From contig CAYMGM010000006.1 of the NCBI GenBank assembly GCA_964390005.1, positions 42,445 through 106,444 on the forward strand: DNA of 64,000 nucleotides, read 5' to 3'. Positions 17,829-27,062 of the stretch are shown here, one piece after another. The position numbers and the translations under genes were made by a program. The notes under the pieces were generated by a model. The model was not told the origin of the DNA. It did no database searches and saw only the letters and a list, made by a program, of their open reading frames with translations. The number at the start of each line of letters is the position of its first letter. Position 1 is the first letter of the stretch. The DNA comes from CAYMGM01 sp964390005 (lineage in GTDB: Bacteria > Pseudomonadota > Alphaproteobacteria > UBA9219).

Positions 17829-18899
17829 TTATCCTTCCAGCCCGAGCGCTGCCAAACGCCCGGCTTCGTCGCTTTCGATCAAAGCCTCGATGATCTCATC
17901 CAGCGCCGTTCCTGCCAAGATTTCCGTGATTTTATAAAGCGTCAGCTCGATCCGGTGATCGGTCACGCGGCTTTGCGGATAGTTATAAGTCCGAATACGT
18001 TCGGACCTATCGCCCGATCCCACTTGCGAGGCGCGATTGGCGGCATAGGCGGCGTCGCGTTCGCTGCGCTGCTTTTCATAAAGACGCGACCGCAAAACCT
18101 TCATCGCCTTGTAGCGGTTTTTGATTTGCGAACGCTCATCCTGCATCGCGACCGTAATGCCTGTCGGAAGGTGAGTCAGGCGCACGGCACTTTCGGTTTT
18201 GTTCACATGCTGCCCGCCCGCGCCAGACGAGCGGTACACATCGACGCGCAAGTCTTTTTCATCGATGTGAATATCGACATCTTCCATCTCGGGCAACACG
18301 GCAACTGTCGCCGCCGACGTATGAATACGCCCCGAGGCTTCGGTTTGCGGCACACGTTGCACGCGATGCACGCCAGATTCAAACTTCAGCCGCGCGAACA
18401 CGCCGCGGCCTGTGATCATAGCTTGCCCTTCTTTCAGCCCACCCAGATCGCTTTCGGACAACGACAAGACCTCAAAGCTCCAACCGTGAACCGTGGCATA
18501 ACGGCGATACATGTCGAACAATTCTGCCGCAAACAACGCCGCTTCATCGCCCCCCGTTCCCGCACGCACTTCTAAAATCGCGTTACGCTCATCGGCAATG
18601 TCTTTGGGCAGAAGCATGCGTTGAACCTGCCGGCGCAAGACGGGAATGCGCTCTTGCAAATCAAAAAGCTCGGCCTCGGCCATATCCTTCATTTCTGGAT
18701 CGGCCAGCAAGGATTCGGCTTCGGCTTTCTGCGCTTCGCCTTTTCGCAGTTCAAGGATCGCTTCGGCCACCGGCGTCAATTCGGCATATTCTTTCGATAG
18801 CTTTGTGAACTGATCGGCAGGCACATCAGCCCCCGCCAAGCGATCACGCAATTCATCATGCCGCTCTAACACGCGGGCAAAGGATTCTTCCAACGACAT
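17829..18899 (-). CDS. prfA: Peptide chain release factor 1
   Basis: Releases finished peptides at UAA and UAG codons. 356 residues. The peptidyl-tRNA hydrolysis motif GAGGQHVNKTESAVRLTH is at about residue 228, and VRAGTGGDEAALFAAELF is the domain-2 signature. The start matches the family (MSLEESFARVLERHDEL). In many alphaproteobacteria prmC follows prfA; here it does not, and the next minus-strand gene is the unrelated cysteine-rich protein. Confidence 0.97.
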   Translation of the reverse strand: MSLEESFARVLERHDELRDRLAGADVPADQFTKLSKEYAELTPVAEAILELRKGEAQKAEAESLLADPEMKDMAEAELFDLQERIPVLRRQVQRMLLPKDIADERNAILEVRAGTGGDEAALFAAELFDMYRRYATVHGWSFEVLSLSESDLGGLKEGQAMITGRGVFARLKFESGVHRVQRVPQTEASGRIHTSAATVAVLPEMEDVDIHIDEKDLRVDVYRSSGAGGQHVNKTESAVRLTHLPTGITVAMQDERSQIKNRYKAMKVLRSRLYEKQRSERDAAYAANRASQVGSGDRSERIRTYNYPQSRVTDHRIELTLYKITEILAGTALDEIIEALIESDEAGRLAALGLEG

Positions 18900-19214
18900 T
18901 TCATACTCTTAACTAGATTGATGACCCCGCAGGTTTGGTCTTACAAGGTCCTGACGCGGCAAAATACCCTACGAAAGCCCTCTCTTCCAATATCGTTTTA
19001 CCGCTTGCCTTTTTTTGGAAAAACGGACGGTTTTACATAGAAAAAATGAAGAAAAGCTCAATCTTTTATTACCTAAAATTTGAAATAAATTTGAGAAACT
19101 ATTTATTTTCTTTGTTCTCAACAGGTTGCGCATTTACCACACTTTAATTGTTTCGCGATTTAATAGACTTATAGTCTAAGACATAGAATTGTACGCAAGA
19201 AAGCGAGGCCCCGT
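18900..19214. other. AT-rich intergenic region with an inverted repeat
   Basis: 315 bases between prfA and the small gene at 19215. The part 19030-19180 is strikingly AT-rich for this genome. A perfect inverted repeat TAGACT-TAT-AGTCTA lies at 19164-19178, about 37 bases before the start codon at 19215, and could be an operator. No gene is supported. Confidence 0.5.
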
Positions 19215-19583
19215 ATGGCCCAAGGAACCGTCAAGACCCAATATCCCCCCGCCGCTGAAGAAGCGGGCGCTGGCCTTACGTCAAACCCCCAGGCTTTGGC
19301 TTCGGTTATCGGCGTCCCCGTTTCGGCTTATACGGCGACGACGCCCGCTGTTGCCGCGGCTTCCGTTTATGGCAAACCGGCCTTGGGGGCTGACGCTGTG
19401 ACTTTCATGGGCCTATCGCCGAAACTTGCGAGCCAATTTGATGGTTATGGCTCGGCGGCGCCGCCGACCTCATCGCTGGCGCAGGCGACAAAGCAATTTG
19501 AGGGTGCCACGCAAAGCGCGCCCCAACGCACGACAACGCAAAAATCTCAAACAATGACACGTCGCAGCACGTTGACTTGTTAA
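19215..19583 (+). CDS. Small unrecognised Ala/Thr/Ser-rich protein
   Basis: 122 residues with no signal peptide or membrane span. Composition is low-complexity (Ala, Thr, Ser, Pro, Gln), with MGLSPKLASQFDGYG the only ordered-looking stretch. A GCGAGG precedes the ATG, an AT-rich leader lies upstream and a strong terminator follows, so it is a complete transcription unit. Family not recognised. Confidence 0.7.
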   Translation: MAQGTVKTQYPPAAEEAGAGLTSNPQALASVIGVPVSAYTATTPAVAAASVYGKPALGADAVTFMGLSPKLASQFDGYGSAAPPTSSLAQATKQFEGATQSAPQRTTTQKSQTMTRRSTLTC

Positions 19584-19597
19584 GTTTTCAGGCAGCA

Positions 19598-19632
19598 AAA
19601 AGCCCGCCATCTGAAAGGATCGGCGGGCTTTT
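19598..19632. terminator. Bidirectional terminator between the small gene and rpmB
   Basis: AAAAGCCCGCC (19598-19608) pairs perfectly with GGCGGGCTTTT (19622-19632), 11 bp. It serves the plus-strand gene at 19215 and the minus-strand rpmB. Confidence 0.9.
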
Positions 19633-19653
19633 GTATAGCAGATCAAAAAGATC

Positions 19654-19950
19654 TTATTTGGCCTCTTTGGCAGCCAGCGCTTTTTGCAGGCGCTTGCGGA
19701 TCTTGACGGCTTCTTCCGACAAGCGGCTGGGGCGCGCATTCAAGAGCCAGGCATCAATGCCGCCCTTATGTTCGATCGTGCGCACGCCATTGGCTGTCAA
19801 GCGCAAGGGAATCATTTTGCCCAAGATATCCGACGGAAACGAGCAAACCTGAAGATTCGGCTGCCAGCGGCGGCGCGTCTTGTTGTTGGCATGGCTGACT
19901 TTATTGCCAAAATGCGGCTTTTTACCAGTAACAGTGCAAACGCGGGACAT
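19654..19950 (-). CDS. rpmB: 50S ribosomal protein L28
   Basis: 98 residues. MSRVCTVTGKKPHFGNKVSH and KTRRRWQPNLQ are the L28 signatures; the C-terminal extension after WLLNARPSRLSEEAVKIRKR is common in alphaproteobacteria. The start at 19950 has GGAG 6 bases upstream; an upstream ATG at 19962 lacks this. It stands alone, as rpmB often does in this class. Confidence 0.96.
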   Translation of the reverse strand: MSRVCTVTGKKPHFGNKVSHANNKTRRRWQPNLQVCSFPSDILGKMIPLRLTANGVRTIEHKGGIDAWLLNARPSRLSEEAVKIRKRLQKALAAKEAK

Positions 19951-20118
19951 ACGGAACTCCATCCGACGGCACCAAAGCGACCAACCGCCCCTGTCCGTCT
20001 CCTAAAAAATCACAAAAAGGGCCACAAAAACCCTGTCGGCCACGCGCCAAGCGAGGACCGAGGCGGGTTTTATAGGCAGCCCTCCGCCGCGAGTCAAGCG
20101 CCTTTCGCCAGAAACAGC

Positions 20119-20904
20119 TTAAAGAGCCCCCAGTTTTTCGCGGCTCAGCGTCAGAAAATAGTTAACAGCCGTCCGATGAGCCGACAAAACAAATTGCCTT
20201 TTCAAAGGATCAAAGACCATCCCCGTCACATCTAAAGGGGTCAGGCCCAAGGGTTTAGCCAAAGCGATCAAGTCGCTGGGACGTTGAAATTTCTCCCAAT
20301 CATGCGTCCCCGGCGGCACCCAGCCTAAAAGATACTCGGCCACCACAACGCCAAGCAAAAAGCCGCGCCGCGTCTTGTTTACCGATGACAGGATCAAAAG
20401 CCCGCCCGGTTTTAATAAAGAAGCCACCGCTTTCATAAAGGACGACAGATTCGCGACATGTTCGACAATTTCAAGCCCCACGATCACGTCGAATCGCGCC
20501 CGCCCCTGTGCCACCTCTTCTGCGGTTCCAACGCGGTAATCAATAGCAAGCCCTTGTGATTCTGCATGGGCCTGCGCAACGTCGATGGCCGCTTTTGCCG
20601 CATCAACGCCCGTGACTTTTGCGCCAAGACGGGCCAGCGGCTCGGCCAACAGGCCGCCGCCACAGCCTATATCCAAGATCGAAAGACCACGAAAAGGCTG
20701 CGCCGAATCACCTTTGCTTTGACGCGGAAAATGCTGGCGCACCTGATCTAATAAATAGGCCTGACGCAACGGGGCCAGCCGGTGCAACATGCTAAAAGCG
20801 CCCCGCGGATCCCAAAATTGGTCAGCAATCGCTGCAAAACGCGCCACTTCGGCAGGCGCAAGACTGGCCGCCTGTGCCGCGCAAGAAGAAGGTTTAGCCG
20901 ACAT
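20119..20904 (-). CDS. ubiG: Ubiquinone biosynthesis O-methyltransferase UbiG
   Basis: SAM-dependent enzyme that methylates two hydroxyls during ubiquinone synthesis. 261 residues from the ATG at 20904, which has AAGGAG 8 bases upstream. Motif I is ILDIGCGGGLLAEPLARLG, motif II about GLEIVEHVANLSSFM, then LKPGGLLILSSVN and the UbiG-specific WVPPGTHDWEKFQRPSDL. Transcribed divergently from lysC, a frequent pairing in alphaproteobacteria. Confidence 0.95.
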   Translation of the reverse strand: MSAKPSSCAAQAASLAPAEVARFAAIADQFWDPRGAFSMLHRLAPLRQAYLLDQVRQHFPRQSKGDSAQPFRGLSILDIGCGGGLLAEPLARLGAKVTGVDAAKAAIDVAQAHAESQGLAIDYRVGTAEEVAQGRARFDVIVGLEIVEHVANLSSFMKAVASLLKPGGLLILSSVNKTRRGFLLGVVVAEYLLGWVPPGTHDWEKFQRPSDLIALAKPLGLTPLDVTGMVFDPLKRQFVLSAHRTAVNYFLTLSREKLGAL

Positions 20905-21049
20905 CGCGAAGCTCCTTTTTAGCAAAAACATCTAGAAAAACTTTTGCGTGCGCTGCAAAAAGCCTGTTGGCGAAACGAGTCATCCGTCATAGCATGGCCT
21001 TCCTTACAGGTGAATCTTTCTTTCATTCTTTGATTGACATGGTGTCTTC

Positions 21050-22291
21050 ATGGCTTTGATCGTAATGAAGTTTGGCGGCACATCGGTCGGTTCGATCGAG
21101 CGTATTAAAAACGCCGCCAGCAAAGTCGCCGCTGAAGTCAGCCGCGGTCACAAAGTCGCGGTCGTCGTCTCGGCGATGGCGGGCGTCACAGATCAGTTGA
21201 TCGGCTATTGCCACGCGATCACGCCGCGCCCCAGTCCGCGTGAATACGATGCTGTCGCCGCAACGGGCGAACAAATCTCGGCGGGCCTTATGGCGCTGGC
21301 GTTGCAGCAACGCGGTTTAAACGCCCGGTCGTGGATGGGCTGGCAAGTCCCTTTGCATACCGATACGCTTTTCAACAAAGCGCATATTCTAGATATCGAT
21401 GCCCATCGTCTTTTAGCCCAATTGGACAAGGGCGAAGTCGGTGTTTTGGCAGGATTTCAAGGCATTGCGCCCGATAGCAGCATCACAACGCTAGGCCGCG
21501 GCGGATCCGATACCAGCGCCGTCGCGCTGGCCGCCGCGCTAAAGGCCGAGCGATGCGATATTTATACCGACGTGGACGGCGTCTATACGACCGATCCGCG
21601 CATTGTGCCCAAGGCGCGCAAAATCGCCCGTATTTCTTACGAAGAAATGCTAGAGCTGGCTTCGCTTGGCGCCAAGGTTTTGCAGACCCGCTCGGTCGAA
21701 ATGGCCACGCGTTTTCGCGTACCGGTCCAAGTTCTATCTACTTTTGAAAACGCCGTAGGCAGCGATCTGCCCGGCACTTTGGTCAAAGACGAGGATGACA
21801 GCATGGAACAGCAAACCGTCACCGGCATCGCCTATTCGCTGAACGATGCGAAAATCACTTTATCCCGCGTTATCGACAAACCGGGTGTCGCGGCGGCCGT
21901 CTTTGGACCTTTGGCGCGGGCGGGCATTAACGTTGATATGATCGTGCAAACGTCATCCGACAATGGCGAACGCACCAACATTACCTTTACCGTTGGGCGC
22001 ACCGATCTGGATCGCACGCATCAGATCCTTGAGGCCGAGAAAGAAAAAATCTGCTTTGACGATCTTTTGATGGACAAAAACATCGCGAAGATTTCGGTGG
22101 TTGGCCTTGGCATGCGATCGCACCCCGGCGTCGCCGCCAAAATGTTTGAAACGCTGGCCGAAAAGAACATTAATATCGACGTGGTCGAGACGTCTGAAAT
22201 CAGCATCAGCGTTTTGGTTCCCGTCGATTACGCCGAACTGGCGCTGCGCGCGCTGCATACGGCTTTTGGTCTGGACAGCGCGGAAGGCTAG
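21050..22291 (+). CDS. lysC: Aspartate kinase
   Basis: First step of the lysine, threonine and methionine pathways. 413 residues. VMKFGGTSVGSIERIKNAA opens the kinase domain; GRGGSDTSAVALAAAL and YTDVDGVYTTDPR bind aspartate and ATP. Two ACT domains fill about 265-410 (ITLSRVIDKPGVAAAVFGPL; ISVVGLGMRSHPGVAAKMF), so allosteric inhibition by an amino acid end product is expected. Length fits the single-function alpha/beta form. Confidence 0.97.
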   Translation: MALIVMKFGGTSVGSIERIKNAASKVAAEVSRGHKVAVVVSAMAGVTDQLIGYCHAITPRPSPREYDAVAATGEQISAGLMALALQQRGLNARSWMGWQVPLHTDTLFNKAHILDIDAHRLLAQLDKGEVGVLAGFQGIAPDSSITTLGRGGSDTSAVALAAALKAERCDIYTDVDGVYTTDPRIVPKARKIARISYEEMLELASLGAKVLQTRSVEMATRFRVPVQVLSTFENAVGSDLPGTLVKDEDDSMEQQTVTGIAYSLNDAKITLSRVIDKPGVAAAVFGPLARAGINVDMIVQTSSDNGERTNITFTVGRTDLDRTHQILEAEKEKICFDDLLMDKNIAKISVVGLGMRSHPGVAAKMFETLAEKNINIDVVETSEISISVLVPVDYAELALRALHTAFGLDSAEG

Positions 22292-22351
22292 AGGCAAAAT
22301 CCAGTCACGGATACCCTCTTTCCTTTCTGTAAGCTTTCCAAGGATTTTCCT

Positions 22352-23086
22352 ATGCCCCAAGCTTTGATTACCGGCGCGTCGCGCGGCCTTGGCCTGGCCT
22401 TGACCCAAAACTATCTTCAAAAAGGCTGGCACGTTATCGCCACCTGCCGCACACCGGACAAAGCCGATGCCCTTCAAGCGCTTCTCGCGTCTTATCCAGA
22501 CCATCTTCGCCTTCGGACACTGGATGTGACGCAAGATGACGCCATTGCCTCTTTAGGCGCTTTTTTAGCCCAAGACGAAACATCCTTGGACCTTTTGATT
22601 AATAACGCGGGCATTATCAGCGGTGGCGCGGCCCCCGTCGAGCCTTTACCAGCCCCGGACCCCACACAGACTTTTGGCTCGATCAACCGGGCGGACTGGC
22701 TTGCCGTTTTTTCGACCAATACCATTGCCCCGGCCAAAATTGTCGAGGCGGCCTTGCCAGCGCTACGTCGCGCGAAAGGGGCAAAAATCGCTATGATTTC
22801 AAGCGTTATGGGGCGCATTGAACGTGGCGAAGTCGGGCATTTGGCCTATTGTTCCAGTAAAGCCGCCCTTAACAGCGTTATGTGGGCTTTGGCGGAAGCC
22901 TTGCGCCCCGACGGCATTTCTGTCATTTCCTTGCATCCGGGCTGGGTTCGCTCGGACATGGGGGGCCCCAATGCACGTTTGTCTGCGCAGGAAAGCGCCG
23001 ACGGCTTGGCCCGTGTGATCCAAAGTATCACAATCCATGACACGGGGCATTTTATAGCCTATGACGGCAAGCCGCTGACATGGTAA
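22352..23086 (+). CDS. SDR-family oxidoreductase
   Basis: Short-chain NAD(P)-dependent dehydrogenase, 244 residues. Cofactor loop ITGASRGLGLAL (residues 5-16), NNAG at about 90, catalytic Ser in ISSVMG and YCSSK for the Tyr-Lys pair. The form of GASRGLG with an arginine at about 32 suggests NADPH. The pattern resembles C-factor-like SDRs. Substrate unknown. It follows lysC by 60 bases. Confidence 0.88.
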   Translation: MPQALITGASRGLGLALTQNYLQKGWHVIATCRTPDKADALQALLASYPDHLRLRTLDVTQDDAIASLGAFLAQDETSLDLLINNAGIISGGAAPVEPLPAPDPTQTFGSINRADWLAVFSTNTIAPAKIVEAALPALRRAKGAKIAMISSVMGRIERGEVGHLAYCSSKAALNSVMWALAEALRPDGISVISLHPGWVRSDMGGPNARLSAQESADGLARVIQSITIHDTGHFIAYDGKPLTW

Positions 23087-23133
23087 GCGCAGGCCTGCCT
23101 CAGGCCGACGAAGAAAAAGGATAAAAGAACCGA

Positions 23134-24183
23134 ATGTCTGAAACGACCCTTCTCGCGGTCAAGCCGCAGGAAAAAACGCCTTCGCCCCGCCTTCAAGAAT
23201 TGATGGCGCGTGGGTGCGCCTTTCTTGGAACCCGCTATGCTATTTTAGGCGGCGCGATGAGCTGGATTAGCGAGCGCCATTTGGTCGCCGCCATTTCAAA
23301 CGCGGGCGGTTTTGGCGTTATTGCGGGCGGGTCGATGCCGCCCGACCTTTTGCGCACCGAGATCCAAAGCACCAAGGCCATGACGGACAAACCTTTTGCC
23401 GTCAATCTGATCACCATGCATCCCGATCTTGATAAACTGATCGATGTTTGCCTTGACGAAAAAGTCGGCCACATTGTCTTGGCAGGCGGCGTCCCCAGCG
23501 GCCCTGCCATCAAAAAAGTCAAGGATGGTGGCGCAAAGTTGATCTGCTTTACCCCTGCCGTTGCGCTTGGCAAACGCCTGATCCGCATGGGTGTCGACGC
23601 GCTGGTGATCGAAGGCATGGAAGCCGGCGGCCATATCGGCCCCGTCAGCACATCGGTCCTGACACAAGAGATTTTGCCTGAAATCGCGGGCGTTCCCGTT
23701 TTTGTCGGCGGCGGCATTGGCCGCGGCGATACGATGTTGTCGTTGCTTGAAAGGGGCGCGGCGGGCGTTCAGCTTGGCACGCTTTTCGTTTGCACGACCG
23801 AGTGCATTGCGCACGCCAATTTCAAACAGGCCTTTATTCGCGCCGCCGCACGCGACGCAATGCCGACGCCTCAATTAGACCCGCGCTTTCCCGTTATTCC
23901 CGTGCGCGCGCTTCAAAACGAAGGCGTTCAGCATTTTATCGAGAAACAGCGCGATGTCATTCACCGCTTCGACGCGGGCGAGATCACCAAAGAAGCCGCT
24001 CAACTTGAGATCGAGCATTTTTGGGCTGGCGCTTTGCGCCGCGCCGTCATCGAAGGCGATGTCACAAACGGATCGGTCATGGCAGGTCAAATCGTGGGCA
24101 TGGTCCGCGAGGAAAAACCCGTCTCGGTCGTTATTGGCGATTTGATTAGCGCAGCCGAAGCTGCCCTGGCCGCCCGCCAATAA
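23134..24183 (+). CDS. Nitronate monooxygenase / FMN-dependent dioxygenase family protein
   Basis: TIM-barrel flavoprotein of 349 residues. MSWISERHLVAAISNAGGFG near the N-terminus, EGMEAGGHIGP at about 165-180 and VFVGGGIGRGD with GAAGVQLGTLF later are the FMN-phosphate and active-site signatures of the nitronate monooxygenase family, which also includes FabK. Distinguishing detoxification of nitroalkanes from an enoyl reductase role is not possible here; a FabI is present at 57084, so a FabK role is not needed. It runs stop to stop with the next gene, 3 bases apart. Confidence 0.9.
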   Translation: MSETTLLAVKPQEKTPSPRLQELMARGCAFLGTRYAILGGAMSWISERHLVAAISNAGGFGVIAGGSMPPDLLRTEIQSTKAMTDKPFAVNLITMHPDLDKLIDVCLDEKVGHIVLAGGVPSGPAIKKVKDGGAKLICFTPAVALGKRLIRMGVDALVIEGMEAGGHIGPVSTSVLTQEILPEIAGVPVFVGGGIGRGDTMLSLLERGAAGVQLGTLFVCTTECIAHANFKQAFIRAAARDAMPTPQLDPRFPVIPVRALQNEGVQHFIEKQRDVIHRFDAGEITKEAAQLEIEHFWAGALRRAVIEGDVTNGSVMAGQIVGMVREEKPVSVVIGDLISAAEAALAARQ

Positions 24184-24186
24184 GCC

Positions 24187-25350
24187 TTAAGAAGCCTTAC
24201 GCAACGTCAAAAGCGTGATCTCAGGCCGCGTTGTCCGCAAAGGCGGCCCCCAGAAACCTGTGCCTCGGTTGACATAAACCCACAGATCTTTACCGCCCGC
24301 CCCTTCTTGCCGATAAAGCCCCGCCAGCAACGGCTGAAAGGCGCGGATGATAAAGGTAAAAGGAAAATACTGGCCGCCATGCGTATGCCCCGAAAGCATC
24401 AAATCATATCCGGCCGCCGCCGCCGCAGGCCAAACAACGGGCTGATGCGCTAAAAGAATCTTCACGGCATCGGACGGTGCCCCGGCCAGAGCTGCTTGGG
24501 GGTCGGTCTGCGGTCCGTCCTTTAAACGCAAACTGGTGATATCGGGAACGCCTGCCAAAACGACTTGGGCGCCGCCACGACGCAACACAACGTTTTGATT
24601 GGTTAGAACTGTCAGCCCCAACGAACGCGCCGCCGCTTCCCAGGCCTGCGCGTTCCAATAATATTCGTGATTGCCTGTCACAAAATATTGCCCCAATGGC
24701 GCTTGCAAAGCGCGCAGGGGCGCCAGATCAGGCAGGCGCCGCGCGACAGCGCCATCAATCAGATCGCCCGTCACGACAATTAGATCGGGCTGCAGGCTCT
24801 GCGTCTGCGCCACGGCATAGCGCACCGCTTTTTCGCTTAAAAACGTTCCGACATGCAGATCGGTCAACTGAACGATGCGCAGACCATCAAAAGCATCTGG
24901 CAAGCCTTTGATCGATACGTCAACTTTTTCAACGACAGGCGGCCAAAGATGATACGTCCCCAGCGATATAACGCTTAAAAGCAACAGCAAAGCGCCCGCG
25001 ACGATCAAGCGATCCCAGACAAGAGACGGCCAAACAGGCAGCAACCAACGCGCCGCCAGCGAAAACACATCGGCCAGCGCCATATAGACGAACAGGCACG
25101 ACATCAAACCAATGCAAAGATAAGAAAAGCGGACAAGATACAAAAAGCCCATGCCTTTACGCGCGGGCTGCAGCTCAAGCCAATGCCAATCCAGCAGAGG
25201 CGCGACAATTTGCAACGCATAAAATAAAAGAAAAGCGGCCCAAATCCATCGCGTCGAAAGACCAAGGCCAGCCAGACGTGGTGCTGCGCTTCCAGCAACA
25301 AAGAAATTAAACAGGGCCAACAAACCGCAAACAAAAAGAGACTGGCTCAT
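24187..25350 (-). CDS. Membrane-anchored calcineurin-like metallophosphoesterase
   Basis: 387 residues. Four or five membrane helices fill about 1-145, followed by a cytoplasmic or periplasmic phosphoesterase domain about 155-385. The two-metal motifs are all present: LTDLHVG, VTGDLIDG, VTGNHEYY, LLAHQP and LSGHTHGGQ. Related proteins (YkuE/YaeI-like) act on lipid or nucleotide phosphates, but the substrate here is unknown. It shares its direction with the DUF333 gene 15 bases upstream. Confidence 0.92.
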   Translation of the reverse strand: MSQSLFVCGLLALFNFFVAGSAAPRLAGLGLSTRWIWAAFLLFYALQIVAPLLDWHWLELQPARKGMGFLYLVRFSYLCIGLMSCLFVYMALADVFSLAARWLLPVWPSLVWDRLIVAGALLLLLSVISLGTYHLWPPVVEKVDVSIKGLPDAFDGLRIVQLTDLHVGTFLSEKAVRYAVAQTQSLQPDLIVVTGDLIDGAVARRLPDLAPLRALQAPLGQYFVTGNHEYYWNAQAWEAAARSLGLTVLTNQNVVLRRGGAQVVLAGVPDITSLRLKDGPQTDPQAALAGAPSDAVKILLAHQPVVWPAAAAAGYDLMLSGHTHGGQYFPFTFIIRAFQPLLAGLYRQEGAGGKDLWVYVNRGTGFWGPPLRTTRPEITLLTLRKAS

Positions 25351-25365
25351 CTACAATCCAAAAAA

Positions 25366-25800
25366 TTATGGGCGTAGCTTCTCAAGGAGAGAAGCGAAAA
25401 CAGGATAGCGCGCGGCACCGCCTTCCAACGTTTGTACGTCAATCGTTGAACGATCGGAAAAACGGCAAAGACGATAGGTTTTCTTAGCGTCGAGCGTCGC
25501 CGTAACTTCTTTAATCGTGCCCCCTTTTTCTGCGCAAGATCCTCCGGCTTTAAAAGCCTCTGCCGCTTGAGATACCTCGGTCTGCAGATAGAAAAGCGTC
25601 CATTCCTCAATCGCAGCGCCATCAGAAAAAAGGCACAGACTCGACTGCCCCGCCCCCGGCGAAGCGCTCACAATCACGCTTGTCCCGCCCCGTTCCTTGC
25701 AAAAGACAGAAGACGGATTGGGGATGGCCAGAGCGGCCCCCTCTAAAGCAAAGAACAACGCCAAGCTTCCTAAACCCGAGACAATAAAACGCCTTTTCAT
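25366..25800 (-). CDS. DUF333-containing secreted protein
   Basis: 144 residues from the ATG at 25800. Signal peptide about 1-25 (SGLGSLALFFALEGAALA). IPNPSSVFCKERGGTSVIV and the CLFSDGAAIEEWTLFY that follows form one DUF333-like unit (N-P-A/S-x-x-C, then D-G-x-x-x-E-E-W). A second half repeats the cysteine pattern (CAEKGGT, CRFSDRSTID), so the protein may contain a degenerate duplication. Function unknown; the two cysteine pairs suggest disulfides. Confidence 0.82.
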   Translation of the reverse strand: MKRRFIVSGLGSLALFFALEGAALAIPNPSSVFCKERGGTSVIVSASPGAGQSSLCLFSDGAAIEEWTLFYLQTEVSQAAEAFKAGGSCAEKGGTIKEVTATLDAKKTYRLCRFSDRSTIDVQTLEGGAARYPVFASLLEKLRP

Positions 25801-25949
25801 ATCGGCGGCACCCTTTCTAAGAAACCGCTGACAAGATAAACAGGTTACAACCGACAAAACAAGGCTCGCGGCCTTTTCTTGTTCAGCTTGACTTCAGAAC
25901 ATCCTTGGCTATAGTCAGGCCCATGAATGCGGGGCCGGGCCCCTCTGGC

Positions 25950-26037
25950 GATAGGATACAGAACAACAAACAGGAACGCTTTAGCGTCCTTCCTATCGTG
26001 ATGTCGGACCGCATCGGGGCAAGCCCGGTGCTTTTTT
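25950..26037 (+). promoter_or_regulatory. Structured leader with terminator upstream of terC
   Basis: GATAGGA (25950-25956) pairs with TCCTATC (25991-25997) and encloses a second hairpin, AGG-A-ACGC with GCGT-CCT. Then GCATCGGG (26011-26018) pairs with CCCGGTGC (26024-26031), followed by TTTTTT. The last hairpin ends 45 bases before the terC start, which is the usual build of a riboswitch or attenuator. terC genes are often under manganese or pH riboswitches of the yybP-ykoY class; the motif ATACAG is present just after the first stem, but I do not find the GGGGAGTA part of that class. Confidence 0.5.
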
Positions 26038-26082
26038 GTCCGCACTTGCCTTATCGACAATTTGTAACTTCGGGGACTGGGT

Positions 26083-27051
26083 ATGGATATCCTGATGGAC
26101 GTCGTTATGGGCAAACCCTTATGGATGTGGGGCGTCTTTTTTTCGATTATCTTTTTTTTGCTGGCGCTGGATTTGGGCGTTTTAAACCGCAAAGATCATG
26201 CCATCGGCATCAAAGAAAGCCTGTTGATGAGTGCGTTCTATATCGCCATCGGCGTGGCTTATGGCGGCTTTGTTTGGTACGCGCTGGATGCCCAAAGCGG
26301 CAAAGAATATCTCACAGGCTATTTGGTCGAAAAATCTTTGTCGCTTGACAATATTTTTGTCATCTCGCTGGTTTTTTCGTTCTTCGCCGTTCCATCAAAA
26401 TATCAGCATCGCGTCCTGTTCTGGGGCATTCTGGGCGTTATCTTTTTGCGCGGCATCATGATCGGCCTTGGCGCGACGCTGATCGAAAGATTCCACTGGA
26501 TCCTTTTCATCTTCGCGGCTTTTTTGATCTTCAGCGGCGTCAAGATGCTGTTCATCCACGACGATAAACCGGATATCGGCAAAAATCCCGTTTTAAAATT
26601 CCTGCGTGCGCATTTTCGTATCACGGATAAACTTTATGGCCACGACTTTATCGCGCGCCTGCCCGATGAAACGGGGAAAAAGCATTTGTGGCTCACGCCG
26701 CTTTTGATCACCCTGATCATGGTCGAGATCATTGACGTCGTCTTTGCCGTCGATAGCGTCCCGGCTGTCTTTTCGATCACGCTGGATCCGTTTGTCGTTT
26801 ACACAAGCAATATCTTTGCGATCCTTGGGCTGCGCGCGCTTTATTTCGCCCTGGCCGCGATCATTCACCGCTTCAAATACCTCAAACAGGCGTTGGCGCT
26901 GGTTCTGATCTTCATCGGCTCGAAAGTTTTTATCGTCGATATGCTCGACCTTGAAAAGTTCCCGGCCAGCTTATCGCTTGGCATCACGCTGACACTTTTG
27001 TGCGGCGGCATCGGCTATTCGTTGTACCGAACGAAGGGGGGCAAGCTATGA
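26083..27051 (+). CDS. TerC/Alx-family integral membrane protein
   Basis: 322 residues with about nine membrane helices. Conserved acidic residues sit in helices: ALDLGVLNR, KSLSLDNIFV and EIIDVVFAVDSVPAVF. These are the TerC-family metal-binding candidates. Length and FRITDKLYGHDF between helices match the Alx/YgjT group, linked by literature to manganese export coupled to the Sec pathway. The leader hairpins support RNA-level control. Confidence 0.92.
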   Translation: MDILMDVVMGKPLWMWGVFFSIIFFLLALDLGVLNRKDHAIGIKESLLMSAFYIAIGVAYGGFVWYALDAQSGKEYLTGYLVEKSLSLDNIFVISLVFSFFAVPSKYQHRVLFWGILGVIFLRGIMIGLGATLIERFHWILFIFAAFLIFSGVKMLFIHDDKPDIGKNPVLKFLRAHFRITDKLYGHDFIARLPDETGKKHLWLTPLLITLIMVEIIDVVFAVDSVPAVFSITLDPFVVYTSNIFAILGLRALYFALAAIIHRFKYLKQALALVLIFIGSKVFIVDMLDLEKFPASLSLGITLTLLCGGIGYSLYRTKGGKL

Positions 27052-27062
27052 TCTCGGCAATA

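Noticed and set aside
23090..23106. Hairpin GGCCTG-CCT-CAGGCC between the SDR and nitronate monooxygenase genes
   Set aside because: Six base pairs and no T-run; not enough to call a terminator.
25915..26037. Canonical yybP-ykoY riboswitch
   Set aside because: Only the ATACAG part is seen; the GGGGAGTA core is missing, so listed as an unclassified leader.
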